From: a bacterium
GTDB lineage: Bacteria; Chloroflexota; Anaerolineae; Caldilineales; Caldilineaceae
Length of the DNA stretch: 64,000 bases
Direction of reading: 5' to 3'
Assembly (NCBI GenBank): GCA_016124945.1
Contig: WGMT01000032.1
Location: 115,781-179,780 of the forward strand
Shown one piece after another: positions 35,159 to 43,294 of the stretch. Under the pieces are notes generated by a model. That model was not told where the DNA came from and did not search any database. It worked only from the letters and a program-made list of their open reading frames with translations. The stretch's first letter is position 1. Each line of letters opens with the position of its first letter. The position numbers were made by a program, and so were the translations under genes.

Positions 35159-36277
35159 TCACTTTTGGAAAATTGACAAAAATTCATCGGCGACAACTGA
35201 GATATCCCTGTGCGTCTCTGCGAACCTTCGTGCCTCAGTTCCTAACAACTTCCGCTTATGCTGATTTCCAATGATATCGTGCAAAGCCGCATTCAGTTGT
35301 GTTTGGTTATCTGTCTCGAACAGAATACCTGTTCTATTTTCTATCACAAGCCTTGTATGGCCATCAATTCGACTGGCCACTACTGGAAGCCCGCATGCCA
35401 ATGCCTCATTCAAAACTGTTGGTTCTGCTTCTAGAACTCCGGGCAATACCAAAAAATCAGACGCGCGATAATATTGTGATCGTGGGTAAATAATAGGGCT
35501 CACTGTAACGCTTGAAGAACTTCGTGCCAATTGATATATTAAATGTTCAACTGAATCAATCGCGTCAAATCCAGAACCAGTAAGAGCTAGATGTGCTCTA
35601 TGTCCTAGATCGGGATCCGCAATCCAAGTTCTCAACAAGAATTCGACACGCTTTCGATGTACAAAACGTCCGACAAATAACCCAATGATTTGCTGCTTAT
35701 TCCATCCTAATTGCTGTCGAATTTGATGGCGCTCCCACGCTGATGAGATAGGCGTAAATTCGCCTGTCGTATCAATACCTGCTGAAAGTAAGAAAAGCTT
35801 ATTTCTGGGCACTGACGAATCCAATAATTCCTTTTCATGACCACTATTTAACACAATAATGCCATCGGTAGCATGAGCATGAAGCAACTCAAACAACTCT
35901 ACCTCTGGAACGACAATCTGCTCCCCAGTGCGCTCCCACATAAAAAATACCCGATTCCCCTGTTTACTTCTTAACATCACTGATTGTTGGATCTGTGCGG
36001 CTCTTGTTACTGTATCTTGGCACAAGCCCGCCCAAAATAAAACATCATATGTACTCCCAACTTTGAATATCCAATCGAGCATTTCGGATTCATTAGGAAA
36101 AATGAGACTGTACTCTCCTTCAGTGTTGTGGTAATTGCCTTGAGCAACTAATACGCTATTAAAGCCCTTTCGCCGGAACTGTTCATGCAAACGGGTTGCA
36201 AATACAATTGTTCCACTTGTTTCGATTCCATATGGTACAGCTATCAGAATAGAATGAGAATGTTTGAGTTGTTGCAT
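35159..36277 (-). CDS. GT4-family glycosyltransferase
   Basis: 372 residues. GT-B fold: ILIAVPYGIETSGTIVFATRLHEQFRRKGFNSVLVAQG at the N-terminus, FVGRFVHRKRVEFLLRTWI for the start of the C-domain, LALTGSG, FLVLPGVLEAEPTVLNEALACGLPVVASRIDGHTRLVIENRTGILFE carrying the E-x7-E-like nucleotide-sugar site. It transfers a sugar from an activated donor; acceptor unknown. Third gene of cassette 2 after a cis-prenyltransferase-like gene, so a lipid-linked acceptor is an attractive inference. AT-rich. Confidence 0.85.
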   Translation of the reverse strand: MQQLKHSHSILIAVPYGIETSGTIVFATRLHEQFRRKGFNSVLVAQGNYHNTEGEYSLIFPNESEMLDWIFKVGSTYDVLFWAGLCQDTVTRAAQIQQSVMLRSKQGNRVFFMWERTGEQIVVPEVELFELLHAHATDGIIVLNSGHEKELLDSSVPRNKLFLLSAGIDTTGEFTPISSAWERHQIRQQLGWNKQQIIGLFVGRFVHRKRVEFLLRTWIADPDLGHRAHLALTGSGFDAIDSVEHLIYQLARSSSSVTVSPIIYPRSQYYRASDFLVLPGVLEAEPTVLNEALACGLPVVASRIDGHTRLVIENRTGILFETDNQTQLNAALHDIIGNQHKRKLLGTEARRFAETHRDISVVADEFLSIFQK

Positions 36278-36405
36278 AGCAATAATACATTGTCCCTTTT
36301 TGTGCCGATAGCTAGAATTCTCCAGGAAGCTAACCTGTAACGCTCAAATATTTCTGCTTGTTCTTAGCTCAACTTTCAGATAATGTTATTTTTGGTATTT
36401 GTTCA

Positions 36406-37059
36406 CTATCTACCCATCAATCGATCTCCCCCGTTACTGTAATCTAAGATCGCGTCAACCAAATCATCAATCTGCAAATCATTAAAGAGTTTCGTAAAAA
36501 ACTTAAGTTCTGCATATCCACACTGTAAAGGCAAAAAATTACTAAGTAATTGACCATGACCAGTACGTACAACCAAGTCAACCTGCTCTGAAACCCAAAG
36601 ATGATTCCAAAATTTGTTCGGATTAACTGAAACAGCCTGTAAAAGTTCATCTACTGGATCGTAGCCAACCAATAGGTTAATTCGTCTATCTGCCATAGAG
36701 TCAAGGTCCTTGCAAGCTGACTCTAGACTAATCGCAAACCAGCGAGGAAGAATATCTAGTCTACCCGCATGAATAATTGAGCACTGCCACTTCTGGGCAA
36801 GATTTGGAAGTAACTCCAAAAAAAAACGCTTTTCAGCCTGTAATACAGCCTCAAGATCTGAATGTTCCCTCCTTAGGTTATCTTTACTGAGCAGATAAAT
36901 GCTTTGAGTCGTCACACCATAAGCAAACGCTGTATCAATAAGCAATGTGAGCTTCTGCAGAGCTAACCAATATGCTTCATAATATGTAAATTTATTCCGT
37001 CTTGCCCATCTCCGTGTACCATCAGGTATAATGCCTAGATGTCTTAGCTCACGTGTCAT
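36406..37059 (-). CDS. Undecaprenyl diphosphate synthase-like (cis-prenyltransferase) protein
   Basis: 217 residues from ATG 37059. Motifs of the UppS family, but divergent: LGIIPDGTRRWARRN (usual IMDGNGRWA; Asp13 kept), IYLLSKDNLRRE (usual SxENWxRP), VGYDPVDELLQA, and VDLVVRTGHGQLLSNFLPLQCGYAELKFF (usual DLxIRTSGExRxSNFLxWQxxYxEL). The substrate-binding Asp and two Arg appear kept. It would condense isopentenyl diphosphates into a cis-polyprenyl carrier. An AT-rich, cassette-borne cis-prenyltransferase is odd and unlikely to be the housekeeping enzyme. Confidence 0.8.
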   Translation of the reverse strand: MTRELRHLGIIPDGTRRWARRNKFTYYEAYWLALQKLTLLIDTAFAYGVTTQSIYLLSKDNLRREHSDLEAVLQAEKRFFLELLPNLAQKWQCSIIHAGRLDILPRWFAISLESACKDLDSMADRRINLLVGYDPVDELLQAVSVNPNKFWNHLWVSEQVDLVVRTGHGQLLSNFLPLQCGYAELKFFTKLFNDLQIDDLVDAILDYSNGGDRLMGR

Positions 37060-37078
37060 CGTCAAAACTCTCGAATTT

Positions 37079-37537
37079 TCAGTCAAATATAGCTTTCTTT
37101 GCCACACGGGTCATTCTTGCCCTGAGAGTTTTTATGTACTGCCTGTCTGTCTCTGCCAGTCCCAGATAAAATCCTTCAAACTCGAAATCGTTTATTGGAT
37201 GCATATAGCTGACACCATAACTCGATACAATCTGATCCACGGGCCAAAAGATCACTAACATGTTACGATCCCTTACAACTCCTCTGAATTTCCACTGCCG
37301 ATGACTCTGCTCTGCAGGTATAACCCTCTTAATATCACCGAATATATTACTCCCCCGCTGTCGTATCATAACAATATCTTTCTTGACTTCTTTACCTTGC
37401 TCGTCATAGATGCAGTTATTCCACAACCCCGTGTATGAGCCTTTTTGTTCTCTGATAAACTGTATTAACATCTGTATCACCAATATAGCTATACCACCGA
37501 TTAGACTGGAGATAAACCCTAGCATGAACTCATTCAT
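37079..37537 (-). CDS. Membrane-anchored beta-rich protein, unknown
   Basis: 152 residues from ATG 37537 (AGGA 8 bases upstream). One long N-terminal hydrophobic segment (LGFISSLIGGIAILVIQMLIQFI), then a soluble part: GSYTGLWNNCIYDEQGKEVKKDIVMIRQRGSNIFGDIKRVIP, WKFRGVVRDRNMLVIFWPVD and FEGFYLGLAE. The G-x-W...G-x-I-x-R...G-x-Y pattern looks like a small beta-barrel, superficially like membrane beta-barrel effectors or sensors in anti-phage systems; this is inference only. First gene of cassette 2, 20 bp before the cis-prenyltransferase gene. Confidence 0.65.
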   Translation of the reverse strand: MNEFMLGFISSLIGGIAILVIQMLIQFIREQKGSYTGLWNNCIYDEQGKEVKKDIVMIRQRGSNIFGDIKRVIPAEQSHRQWKFRGVVRDRNMLVIFWPVDQIVSSYGVSYMHPINDFEFEGFYLGLAETDRQYIKTLRARMTRVAKKAIFD

Positions 37538-37727
37538 GTCTAATTTTCCTGAAAGCAATAAATTTAGCAAATGCTATTATGGCGGGGAGTATAGTGCGAG
37601 CTGGATGCCCTGTCAAACTTAGCACAGTTGGGTAAGCAGTTCTGCTGATCTGAATCAAACTCCGATTGTCCGATGCGAAAAAACACCTTGCTTTGCATTG
37701 TCCTTCCCTCAAGCTGCTCAGCCGGCC

Positions 37728-37975
37728 AACTATTGATTATACAAAATCGTTTCGCATAACACCCCAAAATCACACCCAATGCCGGAAAGAAATCCGCATA
37801 TAACTTGGAGCACGGTGGATATGTGGAACACTATCCGCATATGCTCCCTCAAGCAGACCGTTGGACCGTATCTATCAGGAAAGACAGCTTGCTTTGGCAA
37901 CATTTTCTGCGCCCAACTATACCCGCAACCTCGCTTCCAGTCAATCAAAACGCCATACCCCGTAAAGAAAACAGA
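37728..37975 (-). repeat. AT-rich leader element, copy 2
   Basis: Homologous to 33690-33935 along its length; shared words include TTGATTATAC, TCACACCCAAT, ACGGTGGATAT, ATCCGCATAT, AACCTCGCTTC and CCGTAAA. It carries promoter 37916-37944 and lies between array B and cassette 2. Confidence 0.8.
37916..37944 (-). promoter_or_regulatory. Cassette promoter 2
   Basis: TTGACT (37944-37939), 17-bp spacer, TATAGT (37921-37916) on the minus strand, reading into the membrane protein, cis-prenyltransferase and glycosyltransferase genes. The leader before ATG 37537 is about 370 nt. Confidence 0.78.
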
Positions 37976-38045
37976 GGGCAGTTCACGCATTGCAAACTAC
38001 GATCATCTTACCTGGTGCATGACTGCGTAGATTTCCTAGCGCAGG

Positions 38046-38857
38046 GCGCGATGGGGGTGTTCGCGCGATGGGGTGGCTGGTCGCGGCGTCCTCCGCGGCG
38101 AGGACGTTCCTAGCGCGTAGACGTGTCCTGGCGCGGGGTGGGTGGCGATGGGGTTGTCCTTGAGATTGGGGTGGCGGTCGACGGCGTCCTCTGCCGCGAG
38201 GACGTTGTCAGCGCGCAGACGTGTCCTGGCGCGGGGTGGGCGGTGGGGGTGTCCGCGTGATTGGGATGGCGGTTGGCGGCGTCCTCTGCCGCGAGGACTG
38301 TCTCAGCGCGCAGATGTGTCCTGGCGCGGGGTGGGTGGCGGTGATGGGGTTGTCCTTGCGATTGGGGTGGTGGTTGGCGACGTCCTCTGCGGCGAGGACG
38401 TTGTCAGCGCGCAGGCGTGTCCTGGTGCGGGGTGGGTGGCGATGGGGGTGTCCACGCGATTGGGGTGGCGGTCGGCGGCGGTCCTCCGCGGCGAGGACGT
38501 TGTCAGCGCGCAGGCGTGTCCTGGCGCGGGGTGGGCGGCGATGGGGATGTCCTCGTGATTGGGGTGGCGGTCGGCGGTGTCCTCTGCCGCGAGGACGTTG
38601 TCAGCGCGCAGGCGTGTCCTGGCGCGGGGTGGGTGGTGGTGGGGTTGTCCTCGCGATTGGGGTGGTCGACGGTGTCCTCTGCCGCAAGGACGTTGCCAGC
38701 GCGCGGACGTGTCCTGGCGCGGGGTGGGCGGTCGGCGGGGTCGACTGCCGCGAGGACCGTCTCGGCGCGCAGATGTGTCCTGGCGCGGGGTGGGGCGGTG
38801 GTGGGACTGTCCTCGCGATTGGGGTGGTGGTTGGCGGTGTCCTCTGCCGCGAGGACG
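38046..38857. repeat. 98-bp G-rich tandem array B (largest)
   Basis: Hairpin words start at 38088, 38186, 38281, 38382, 38481, 38579, 38674, 38740 and 38839: mostly 95-101 bp apart, with one unit shortened to 66 bp by an internal deletion. The last hairpin (38839-38856) ends where the stop codon of the upstream minus-strand nucleotidyltransferase begins (TAA, complement of 38858-38860). Confidence 0.9.
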
Positions 38858-39382
38858 TTAGTCAAGCATTGCGCGCACAACGCTCAAGTGAGTCTGTATG
38901 GAATCAATATCTAGGTCAAATTGCACTGCGTTTTGCAGAGCGTTTTCGACGACACGCTCAAGTTCAGTGATCGATACGAGGTTTTGCCGGAGCAAGAAAC
39001 GAATGTCTTCAAGGTCTGAATCGAATCCTCGATCAAGTTTGCTCAGGGCAATTGTGTAGGGATCCAAAGCGAAGACTTCAAGCCGACCGAAACGACCGAT
39101 CCCAATGTGTCGTTTATCTGCACCATCAGGAATTGGGACAAAATCGCCTATCGGCACTGGTTCGATGGGGACTTGAAGTTCGTCCGACAATTGGTCAATC
39201 ACCAGTTGAAGATTGGACTTGCGGAGATCATCACCTACGTAGTCAATGTCCAAAGTCGGGCGTTCGCTGCCCAGCAGACAAAGTGCACTACCGCCGAGCA
39301 ACACAATCTCTGCGGGATCTGTATATCGAATTGCCAACTCGGTCAAGAATTGGTGGATTCGCTCAGCTGTAATGCCTGCCAT
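38858..39382 (-). CDS. DUF6036-type nucleotidyltransferase
   Basis: 174 residues from ATG 39382. N-terminal helix, then IVLLGGSALCLLGSERPTLDIDYVGDD: GG-S and D-x-D of the nucleotidyltransferase fold (Asp pair about residues 44-46). Later LEVFALDPYTIALSKLDRGFDSDLEDIRFLL resembles the substrate-side signature of these proteins. Such proteins act as toxin or antitoxin-like nucleotidyltransferases in bacterial immunity loci. Its 5' end overlaps the preceding gene by 40 bp, and its stop touches array B. Confidence 0.8.
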   Translation of the reverse strand: MAGITAERIHQFLTELAIRYTDPAEIVLLGGSALCLLGSERPTLDIDYVGDDLRKSNLQLVIDQLSDELQVPIEPVPIGDFVPIPDGADKRHIGIGRFGRLEVFALDPYTIALSKLDRGFDSDLEDIRFLLRQNLVSITELERVVENALQNAVQFDLDIDSIQTHLSVVRAMLD

Positions 39383-39894
39383 CGTACTTCCTGTTTGCGG
39401 AACCGCAACCAACTTTGGGCTGCGTGCTCGTAGGTCCCCTGCCAGTTGAGAGAGATGCCAGTCAACTGTTGTTGGCGCAAGGAGAGGGCTTGGAGTGCGC
39501 TATCGGGCGACGTGTGTCCGGTGACGCCCAACACCTCGCCATAAAAATCAGGGAGCGTCGGTTGCACACCCATGAGCGCAGTCAGTTCATCACGGTGTTT
39601 GACCTGCAACCAGTGCGCAGCGGTGTAGTAGCAACGGAGTACGGCGACACATTCCGTCGGCAAGCGTCGTTCGGCTGTGTGGACATCTTTGGCGAATTCG
39701 GGGTGCGCCAGCAAGAGGGGAATCAGCGCCATGCGCAGTCGGGCTTCGGCGCCGGCGGCTAGCGCGGAGAGCAAAATCGCAGGAGAGAGGGTCCGCACGT
39801 GGCCGGTGCCGCCGCTCAGAAAGCGGACGCCCAATGTGTCCAATGCGTCAATGAGTTCGTCGGGGTGATGCGACTCACTCATGATTATCTTCAA
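39343..39894 (-). CDS. Unknown protein co-encoded with a nucleotidyltransferase
   Basis: 183 residues, mostly helical: HHPDELIDALDTLGVRFLSGG, LSPAILLSALAAGAEARLRMALIPLLLAHPEFAKDV, ECVAVLRCYYTAAHWLQVKH, LTGISLNWQGTYEHAAQSWLRF. No catalytic motif recognised. It overlaps the antitoxin-like gene upstream by 4 bp (ATGA type) and the nucleotidyltransferase downstream by 40 bp, so the three form a tightly coupled operon. Confidence 0.75.
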   Translation of the reverse strand: MKIIMSESHHPDELIDALDTLGVRFLSGGTGHVRTLSPAILLSALAAGAEARLRMALIPLLLAHPEFAKDVHTAERRLPTECVAVLRCYYTAAHWLQVKHRDELTALMGVQPTLPDFYGEVLGVTGHTSPDSALQALSLRQQQLTGISLNWQGTYEHAAQSWLRFRKQEVRWQALQLSESTNS

Positions 39895-40136
39895 TTGCCT
39901 GGAACGTCATAATGCGTTCTCCACTCGTCGTAGATGGCATCGTCTTCGTTGTCCCAGTCTTTCTCGAATGACGATAGGCTCATTTGTCGCCAGTCTTGGT
40001 CGTCTTCGATTTCACCGGCCAATACGCTATCAAGGAGCCGACGCGCAATGAACAATCGCTCAGTTGGCGTTAATTGATCGGCGGCATTCAGGATTTTTTC
40101 AATTTGTGGCGATGTTGCCAATTCTGTCACTGACAT
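39891..40136 (-). CDS. Antitoxin-like small protein
   Basis: 81 residues. QIEKILNAADQLTPTERLFIARRLLDSVLAGE, then DDQDWRQMSLSSFEKDWDNEDDAIYDEWRTHYDV, the acidic and Trp-rich tail typical of addiction-module antitoxins. First gene of cassette 3, about 60 bp after promoter 40199-40227. Confidence 0.7.
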   Translation of the reverse strand: MSVTELATSPQIEKILNAADQLTPTERLFIARRLLDSVLAGEIEDDQDWRQMSLSSFEKDWDNEDDAIYDEWRTHYDVPGN

Positions 40137-40198
40137 TGATGTGCCTCCCGTTGTCCGCGTGCACGCTTGCGTCCCCCAAAACGCTACACTTCCAACGA

Positions 40199-40227
40199 AC
40201 TATACCCGCTCGGAATTTTGGCGTCAA
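40199..40227 (-). promoter_or_regulatory. Cassette promoter 3
   Basis: TTGACG (40227-40222), 17-bp spacer, TATAGT (40204-40199), minus strand, starting right where array C ends. Confidence 0.8.
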
Positions 40228-40228
40228 G

Positions 40229-40396
40229 GGGTTGTCCTCCACAGAAAGGACGTTCTCAGCGCGTAGACGTGTCCTGGCGCGGGGTGAGCGGCGATGGGGG
40301 TGTCCTCGCGATTGGGGTGGCGGTCGGCGGTGTCCTCTGCCGCGAGGACGTTCTCAGCGCGCAGACGTGTCCTGGCGCGGGGTGGGCGCGATGGGG
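40229..40396. repeat. 98-bp array C (two units)
   Basis: Hairpin words at 40233 (variant loop ACAGAA) and 40332; G-rich remainder as in array A. It fills the gap between the vapC stop (40410) and promoter 3. Confidence 0.88.
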
Positions 40397-40409
40397 ATTT
40401 CCAATAACA

Positions 40410-40799
40410 CTACCAAGTGACTCTCTGGAGAGTTTCTAATTCATCGAAGTGTGCATCGCGACTAACCAATGTCAATCCATGCTGAATTGCAACAGCAGCA
40501 ATCCAGATATCATTCTCCGGGAGCGGACGGCCTTTGCTCCTGAGCATGTTCTTCAGTACACCATAGACAGAGGCAGTGGTTTCATCACAAGCGAGTATTG
40601 TATTGGCATCTCTGAAGTTGTCGATCTGTTGTAGATTTTGAATTGCTCGACCTGATCGCTGCGCGCCGTAGTAGAGTTCTCCTAACACTATGCTGGGTAC
40701 GAATATACGATCAACCGTTTCAACATTGTTCACAACGACGGTTTCTTCGGCAAAGAGGGCGATGACGATGTTGGTATCCAGCAAATATTTACCATTCAT
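40410..40799 (-). CDS. vapC: VapC-type PIN-domain toxin
   Basis: 129 residues. KYLLDTNIVIALFAEE (first PIN Asp), VPSIVLGELYYGAQRSGR (Glu), PLPENDIWIAAVAIQHGLTLVSRDAHFDEL (Asp pair): all acidic residues of an active PIN RNase are present. It overlaps its antitoxin gene by about 11 bp. Second gene of cassette 4; array C starts about 14 bp past its stop. Confidence 0.92.
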   Translation of the reverse strand: MNGKYLLDTNIVIALFAEETVVVNNVETVDRIFVPSIVLGELYYGAQRSGRAIQNLQQIDNFRDANTILACDETTASVYGVLKNMLRSKGRPLPENDIWIAAVAIQHGLTLVSRDAHFDELETLQRVTW

Positions 40800-41022
40800 T
40801 GAGATCGACCTGCTCACAACCTTCCTCGATTGCTTGACTCATTTGCGCCAAATCTTCTTTGGCTATCGCACCGGCGAAACGAAGCAGTTCTCGGCCAGGG
40901 ACGCCATGACGGTATGAGGTATCCAATGCACGAACATAAACCAGCACCTGTTCCTGCAGGTTCGGCGGCAACGCCTCCACATGATCGATGATTTCATTTA
41001 CAGTTGCGCTGTTCATCACCAA
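40789..41022 (-). CDS. VapB-like antitoxin
   Basis: 77 residues: NSATVNEIIDHVEALPPNLQEQVLVYVRALD, then PGRELLRFAGAIAKEDLAQMSQAIEEGCEQVDLNEW, a common antitoxin form preceding VapC (G-x-E-L-L-x-F-A-G, then E-x-x-C-E-x-x-D-x-x-E-W). It should bind and inhibit the VapC encoded next. Confidence 0.85.
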   Translation of the reverse strand: MVMNSATVNEIIDHVEALPPNLQEQVLVYVRALDTSYRHGVPGRELLRFAGAIAKEDLAQMSQAIEEGCEQVDLNEW

Positions 41023-41079
41023 ACTCCTGACCCCAGTCTACGTTTCGGCAACTCGTCGCAGTCTCTATTTCACAAATGC

Positions 41080-41108
41080 ACTATACTGGCTGACGATTCA
41101 GGCGTCAA
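41080..41108 (-). promoter_or_regulatory. Cassette promoter 4
   Basis: TTGACG (41108-41103), 17-bp spacer, TATAGT (41085-41080). About 50 bp around it are nearly identical to the region around promoter 5 although the genes they drive are unrelated. Confidence 0.82.
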
Positions 41109-41119
41109 GGAGTTGACAC

Positions 41120-41552
41120 TTCCCACCGCGAGGACGTTCCCGGCGCGCAGACATGTCCTAGTGCGGGGTGGGTGGCGGTGATGGGGTTGTCCTTGCGATT
41201 GGGGTGGCGGTCGGCGGCGTCCTCTGCCGCGAGGGCGTTCTCAGCGCGCAGACGTGTCCTGGTGCGGGGTGGGCGGTGGTGGGGTTGTCCTCGCGATTGG
41301 GGTGGCGGTCGGCGGCGTCCTCTGCCGCGAGGACGTTCCTGGCGCGCAGATGTGTCCTGGCGCGGGGTGGGCGGTGGTGGGGTTGTCCTCGCGATTGGGG
41401 TGGGGGTCGGCGGCGTCCTCTGCCGCGAGGACGTTCTCAGCGCGCAGGCGTGTCCTGGCGCGGGGTGGGCGGCGGTGGGGTTGTCCTCGCGATTGGGGTG
41501 GTGGTCGGCGGCGTCCTCTGCGGCGAGGACGTTGTCAGCGCGTAGACGTGTA
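41120..41552. repeat. 98-bp array D
   Basis: A partial hairpin at 41122, then GTCCTC words at 41219, 41317, 41415 and 41513: exactly 98 bp apart for the last four. It lies between the PIN toxin stop (41563) and promoter 4. Confidence 0.9.
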
Positions 41553-41562
41553 AAAGGTGTCG

Positions 41563-42000
41563 CTAAGGGGGTCGCTGGTCATTCGGAGCAAAATCTGAAA
41601 GAAAATCGACCAAGGCAATGATGGGAATTCCTTCGTATACTTTCATTGCGAGCAGGTGACGATCTCGCGTAACGACATATTTAGCCTGTGCAGCGACGGC
41701 ACAAAGCAGAAATATATCGTCGTCTGGGTCTACGTTGACAATGGGTGGGCCGGAGCGGGCAACATCGAAAATTGAACTGAGGGTGAATGCATATGCGGCC
41801 AATTGTGCAGGTGTTTCCTGCAACGTGGTCAAGCGGGGTTGGAGCCGATCATAGCCAAGTACTTCTTCTAGCTCCAATAACATTGTGTAGGCCACACACA
41901 ATTCTATATCGCCTTGTTCAGCCAGCTTCAAAAGCCGCCAGGCATCGCCTTTCCACAGCAAGCCTGAAACCCAGATATTTGTGTCAATGACGATTCGCAC
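41563..42000 (-). CDS. PIN-domain toxin (COG1569-type)
   Basis: 145 residues. RIVIDTNIWVSGLLWKGDAWRLLKLAEQGDIELCVAYTMLLELEEVL and IVNVDPDDDIFLLCAVAAQAKYVVTRDRHLLAMKVYEGIPI match the PIN toxin family TIGR00305/COG1569 with all acidic positions kept. It starts 3 bp after the AbrB-like antitoxin. Cassette 5. Confidence 0.9.
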   Translation of the reverse strand: MRIVIDTNIWVSGLLWKGDAWRLLKLAEQGDIELCVAYTMLLELEEVLGYDRLQPRLTTLQETPAQLAAYAFTLSSIFDVARSGPPIVNVDPDDDIFLLCAVAAQAKYVVTRDRHLLAMKVYEGIPIIALVDFLSDFAPNDQRPP

Positions 42001-42003
42001 ATC

Positions 42004-42252
42004 CTACGCTCCATTTTGTTGACGCTTTTGGCGGCGTACTTCGTGAATAATGTCATCAATTTCCTCAGCAGAAAGCGGGTTCTCGACCGGCGCATGCTCT
42101 ACAACATCAAGCGGAGATGGGGCTATCCGCTTTAGATGCAGGGTATCCCCATCCGTCCAAACGACAAACCGATCTGATATCTGGAATCGTTTGGCAATTT
42201 CCTCCGGCAGTTCCAACGTGCGGTTCGCGTTCAAGATCGCAACTTCAGACAT
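42004..42252 (-). CDS. AbrB/SpoVT-type antitoxin
   Basis: 82 residues from ATG 42252. SEVAILNANRTLELPEEIAKRFQISDRFVVWTDGDTLHLKRI is the swapped-hairpin AbrB fold, with an acidic C-terminal tail (LSAEEIDDIIHEVRRQKRQ) for toxin binding. Partner of the PIN toxin that follows. Confidence 0.85.
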   Translation of the reverse strand: MSEVAILNANRTLELPEEIAKRFQISDRFVVWTDGDTLHLKRIAPSPLDVVEHAPVENPLSAEEIDDIIHEVRRQKRQQNGA

Positions 42253-42322
42253 TTGATCAGCCTCTCGTCCTATGCTCATCGGTGCGTATCGCAACGGGTT
42301 GCAGCCTCTATTTCACAAATGC

Positions 42323-42351
42323 AATATACTGGCTGATGATTCAGGCGTCAA
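42323..42351 (-). promoter_or_regulatory. Cassette promoter 5
   Basis: TTGACG (42351-42346), 17-bp spacer, TATATT (42328-42323), minus strand; array E begins about 25 bp upstream of it. Confidence 0.82.
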
Positions 42352-42377
42352 GGAGTTGACATCCCCATTCCACACAG

Positions 42378-42544
42378 CAAGGACGTTGCCGGCGCGCAGG
42401 CGTGTCCTGGCGCGGGGTGGGCTGCGATGGGATTGTCCACGCGATTGGGGTGGTGGGCGGCGGCGTCCTCTGCCGCGAGGACGTTGTCAGCGCGCAGGTG
42501 TGTCCTGGCGCGGGGTGGGCGGTGGTGGGGGTGTGGCGGTGGGG
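42378..42544. repeat. 98-bp array E (about two units)
   Basis: Begins in the hairpin 3' half (GCAAGGACGTTGCC), full hairpin word at 42467, and ends in shortened G-runs against the HNH gene stop codon at 42545. Confidence 0.88.
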
Positions 42545-42958
42545 CTATGGCGGTGGATGCCGACCGAAGAAACCTTCCTCTTCTCGAATCGCTACGATGA
42601 CAGCACGATTCATATCCAGTGCAAGTACCGTGGCACGGCCTTCGGCTGAAATGCCAACGACTCTTGCCTCATCCCATTGAAAATGGTCCGACCACGCTTG
42701 CGTTCTGGGATTAAAAATGGGAATTTCGCGCCCGCTGACAGCATCGGGTACCAGCAATTTCGCGCCCTTACGCAGTGAACATGAAACACATGCCAAAGCC
42801 AGATTCTCTGCGTTGGTCGCGCCTCCTGCGGCAAGCGGAATCACGTGATCTATGTGAAATGTAGCAGCTTGACCAGCCTGGGCTAGACCACAATACTCGC
42901 ATCGATTGCCGGCTCGGTCGACGACGAGTTGACGCAGCGAATCTGGAATATAGCGCAT
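42545..42958 (-). CDS. HNH endonuclease-domain protein
   Basis: 137 residues. RQLVVDRAGNRCEYCGLAQAGQAATFHIDHVIPLAAGGATNAENLALACVSCSLRKGAKLL contains the two zinc CxxC pairs and the catalytic H-I-D-H...N...N core of HNH nucleases. The C-terminal ~60 residues (FNPRTQAWSDHFQWDEARVVGISAEGRATVLALDMNR) recur in stand-alone HNH proteins of Chloroflexota and Cyanobacteria. It follows a small gene by 3 bp; the pair behaves like a TA module by layout, which is inference. Confidence 0.88.
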   Translation of the reverse strand: MRYIPDSLRQLVVDRAGNRCEYCGLAQAGQAATFHIDHVIPLAAGGATNAENLALACVSCSLRKGAKLLVPDAVSGREIPIFNPRTQAWSDHFQWDEARVVGISAEGRATVLALDMNRAVIVAIREEEGFFGRHPPP

Positions 42959-42961
42959 GAC

Positions 42962-43180
42962 TTAGTTCGACTGCTGAGACGTTCGCCGCGCACGCAACTG
43001 TAACAATGAAAGAAACTCAGCCAGTTCTACTAATCCGGCTGCTTCTTGTTGCTCTTCTGATGACAGTGCATCACCCGCATCTTGGCGATCGAGCAAGAAT
43101 TGCAGCCTTGCTTGAACCGCTGTCGGCAATTCAAACTGCACGAGATCGATAGGAAGTTCAATCGTTTGAGTCAATGCCAT
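42962..43180 (-). CDS. Small partner protein of the HNH nuclease
   Basis: 72 residues from ATG 43180. MALTQTIELPIDLVQFELPTAVQARLQFLLDRQDAGDALSSEEQQEAAGLVELAEFLSLLQLRARR: acidic-helical, no catalytic motif. It is placed where antitoxins stand in the neighbouring cassettes, immediately before the nuclease. The function is not known. Confidence 0.7.
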   Translation of the reverse strand: MALTQTIELPIDLVQFELPTAVQARLQFLLDRQDAGDALSSEEQQEAAGLVELAEFLSLLQLRARRTSQQSN

Positions 43181-43247
43181 CGTGTTTACCTCAATGATGA
43201 AACGAGTCAGATCTCGGAATATCGAATCTACGCCTGACCGTAAGGCA

Positions 43248-43276
43248 ACTATACTCTGTGATAATTTCAGCGTCAA
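43248..43276 (-). promoter_or_regulatory. Cassette promoter 6
   Basis: TTGACG (43276-43271), 17-bp spacer, TATAGT (43253-43248), minus strand, drives the small-protein/HNH cassette. Confidence 0.8.
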
Positions 43277-43294
43277 GGAGCCCACATCCTCTAC

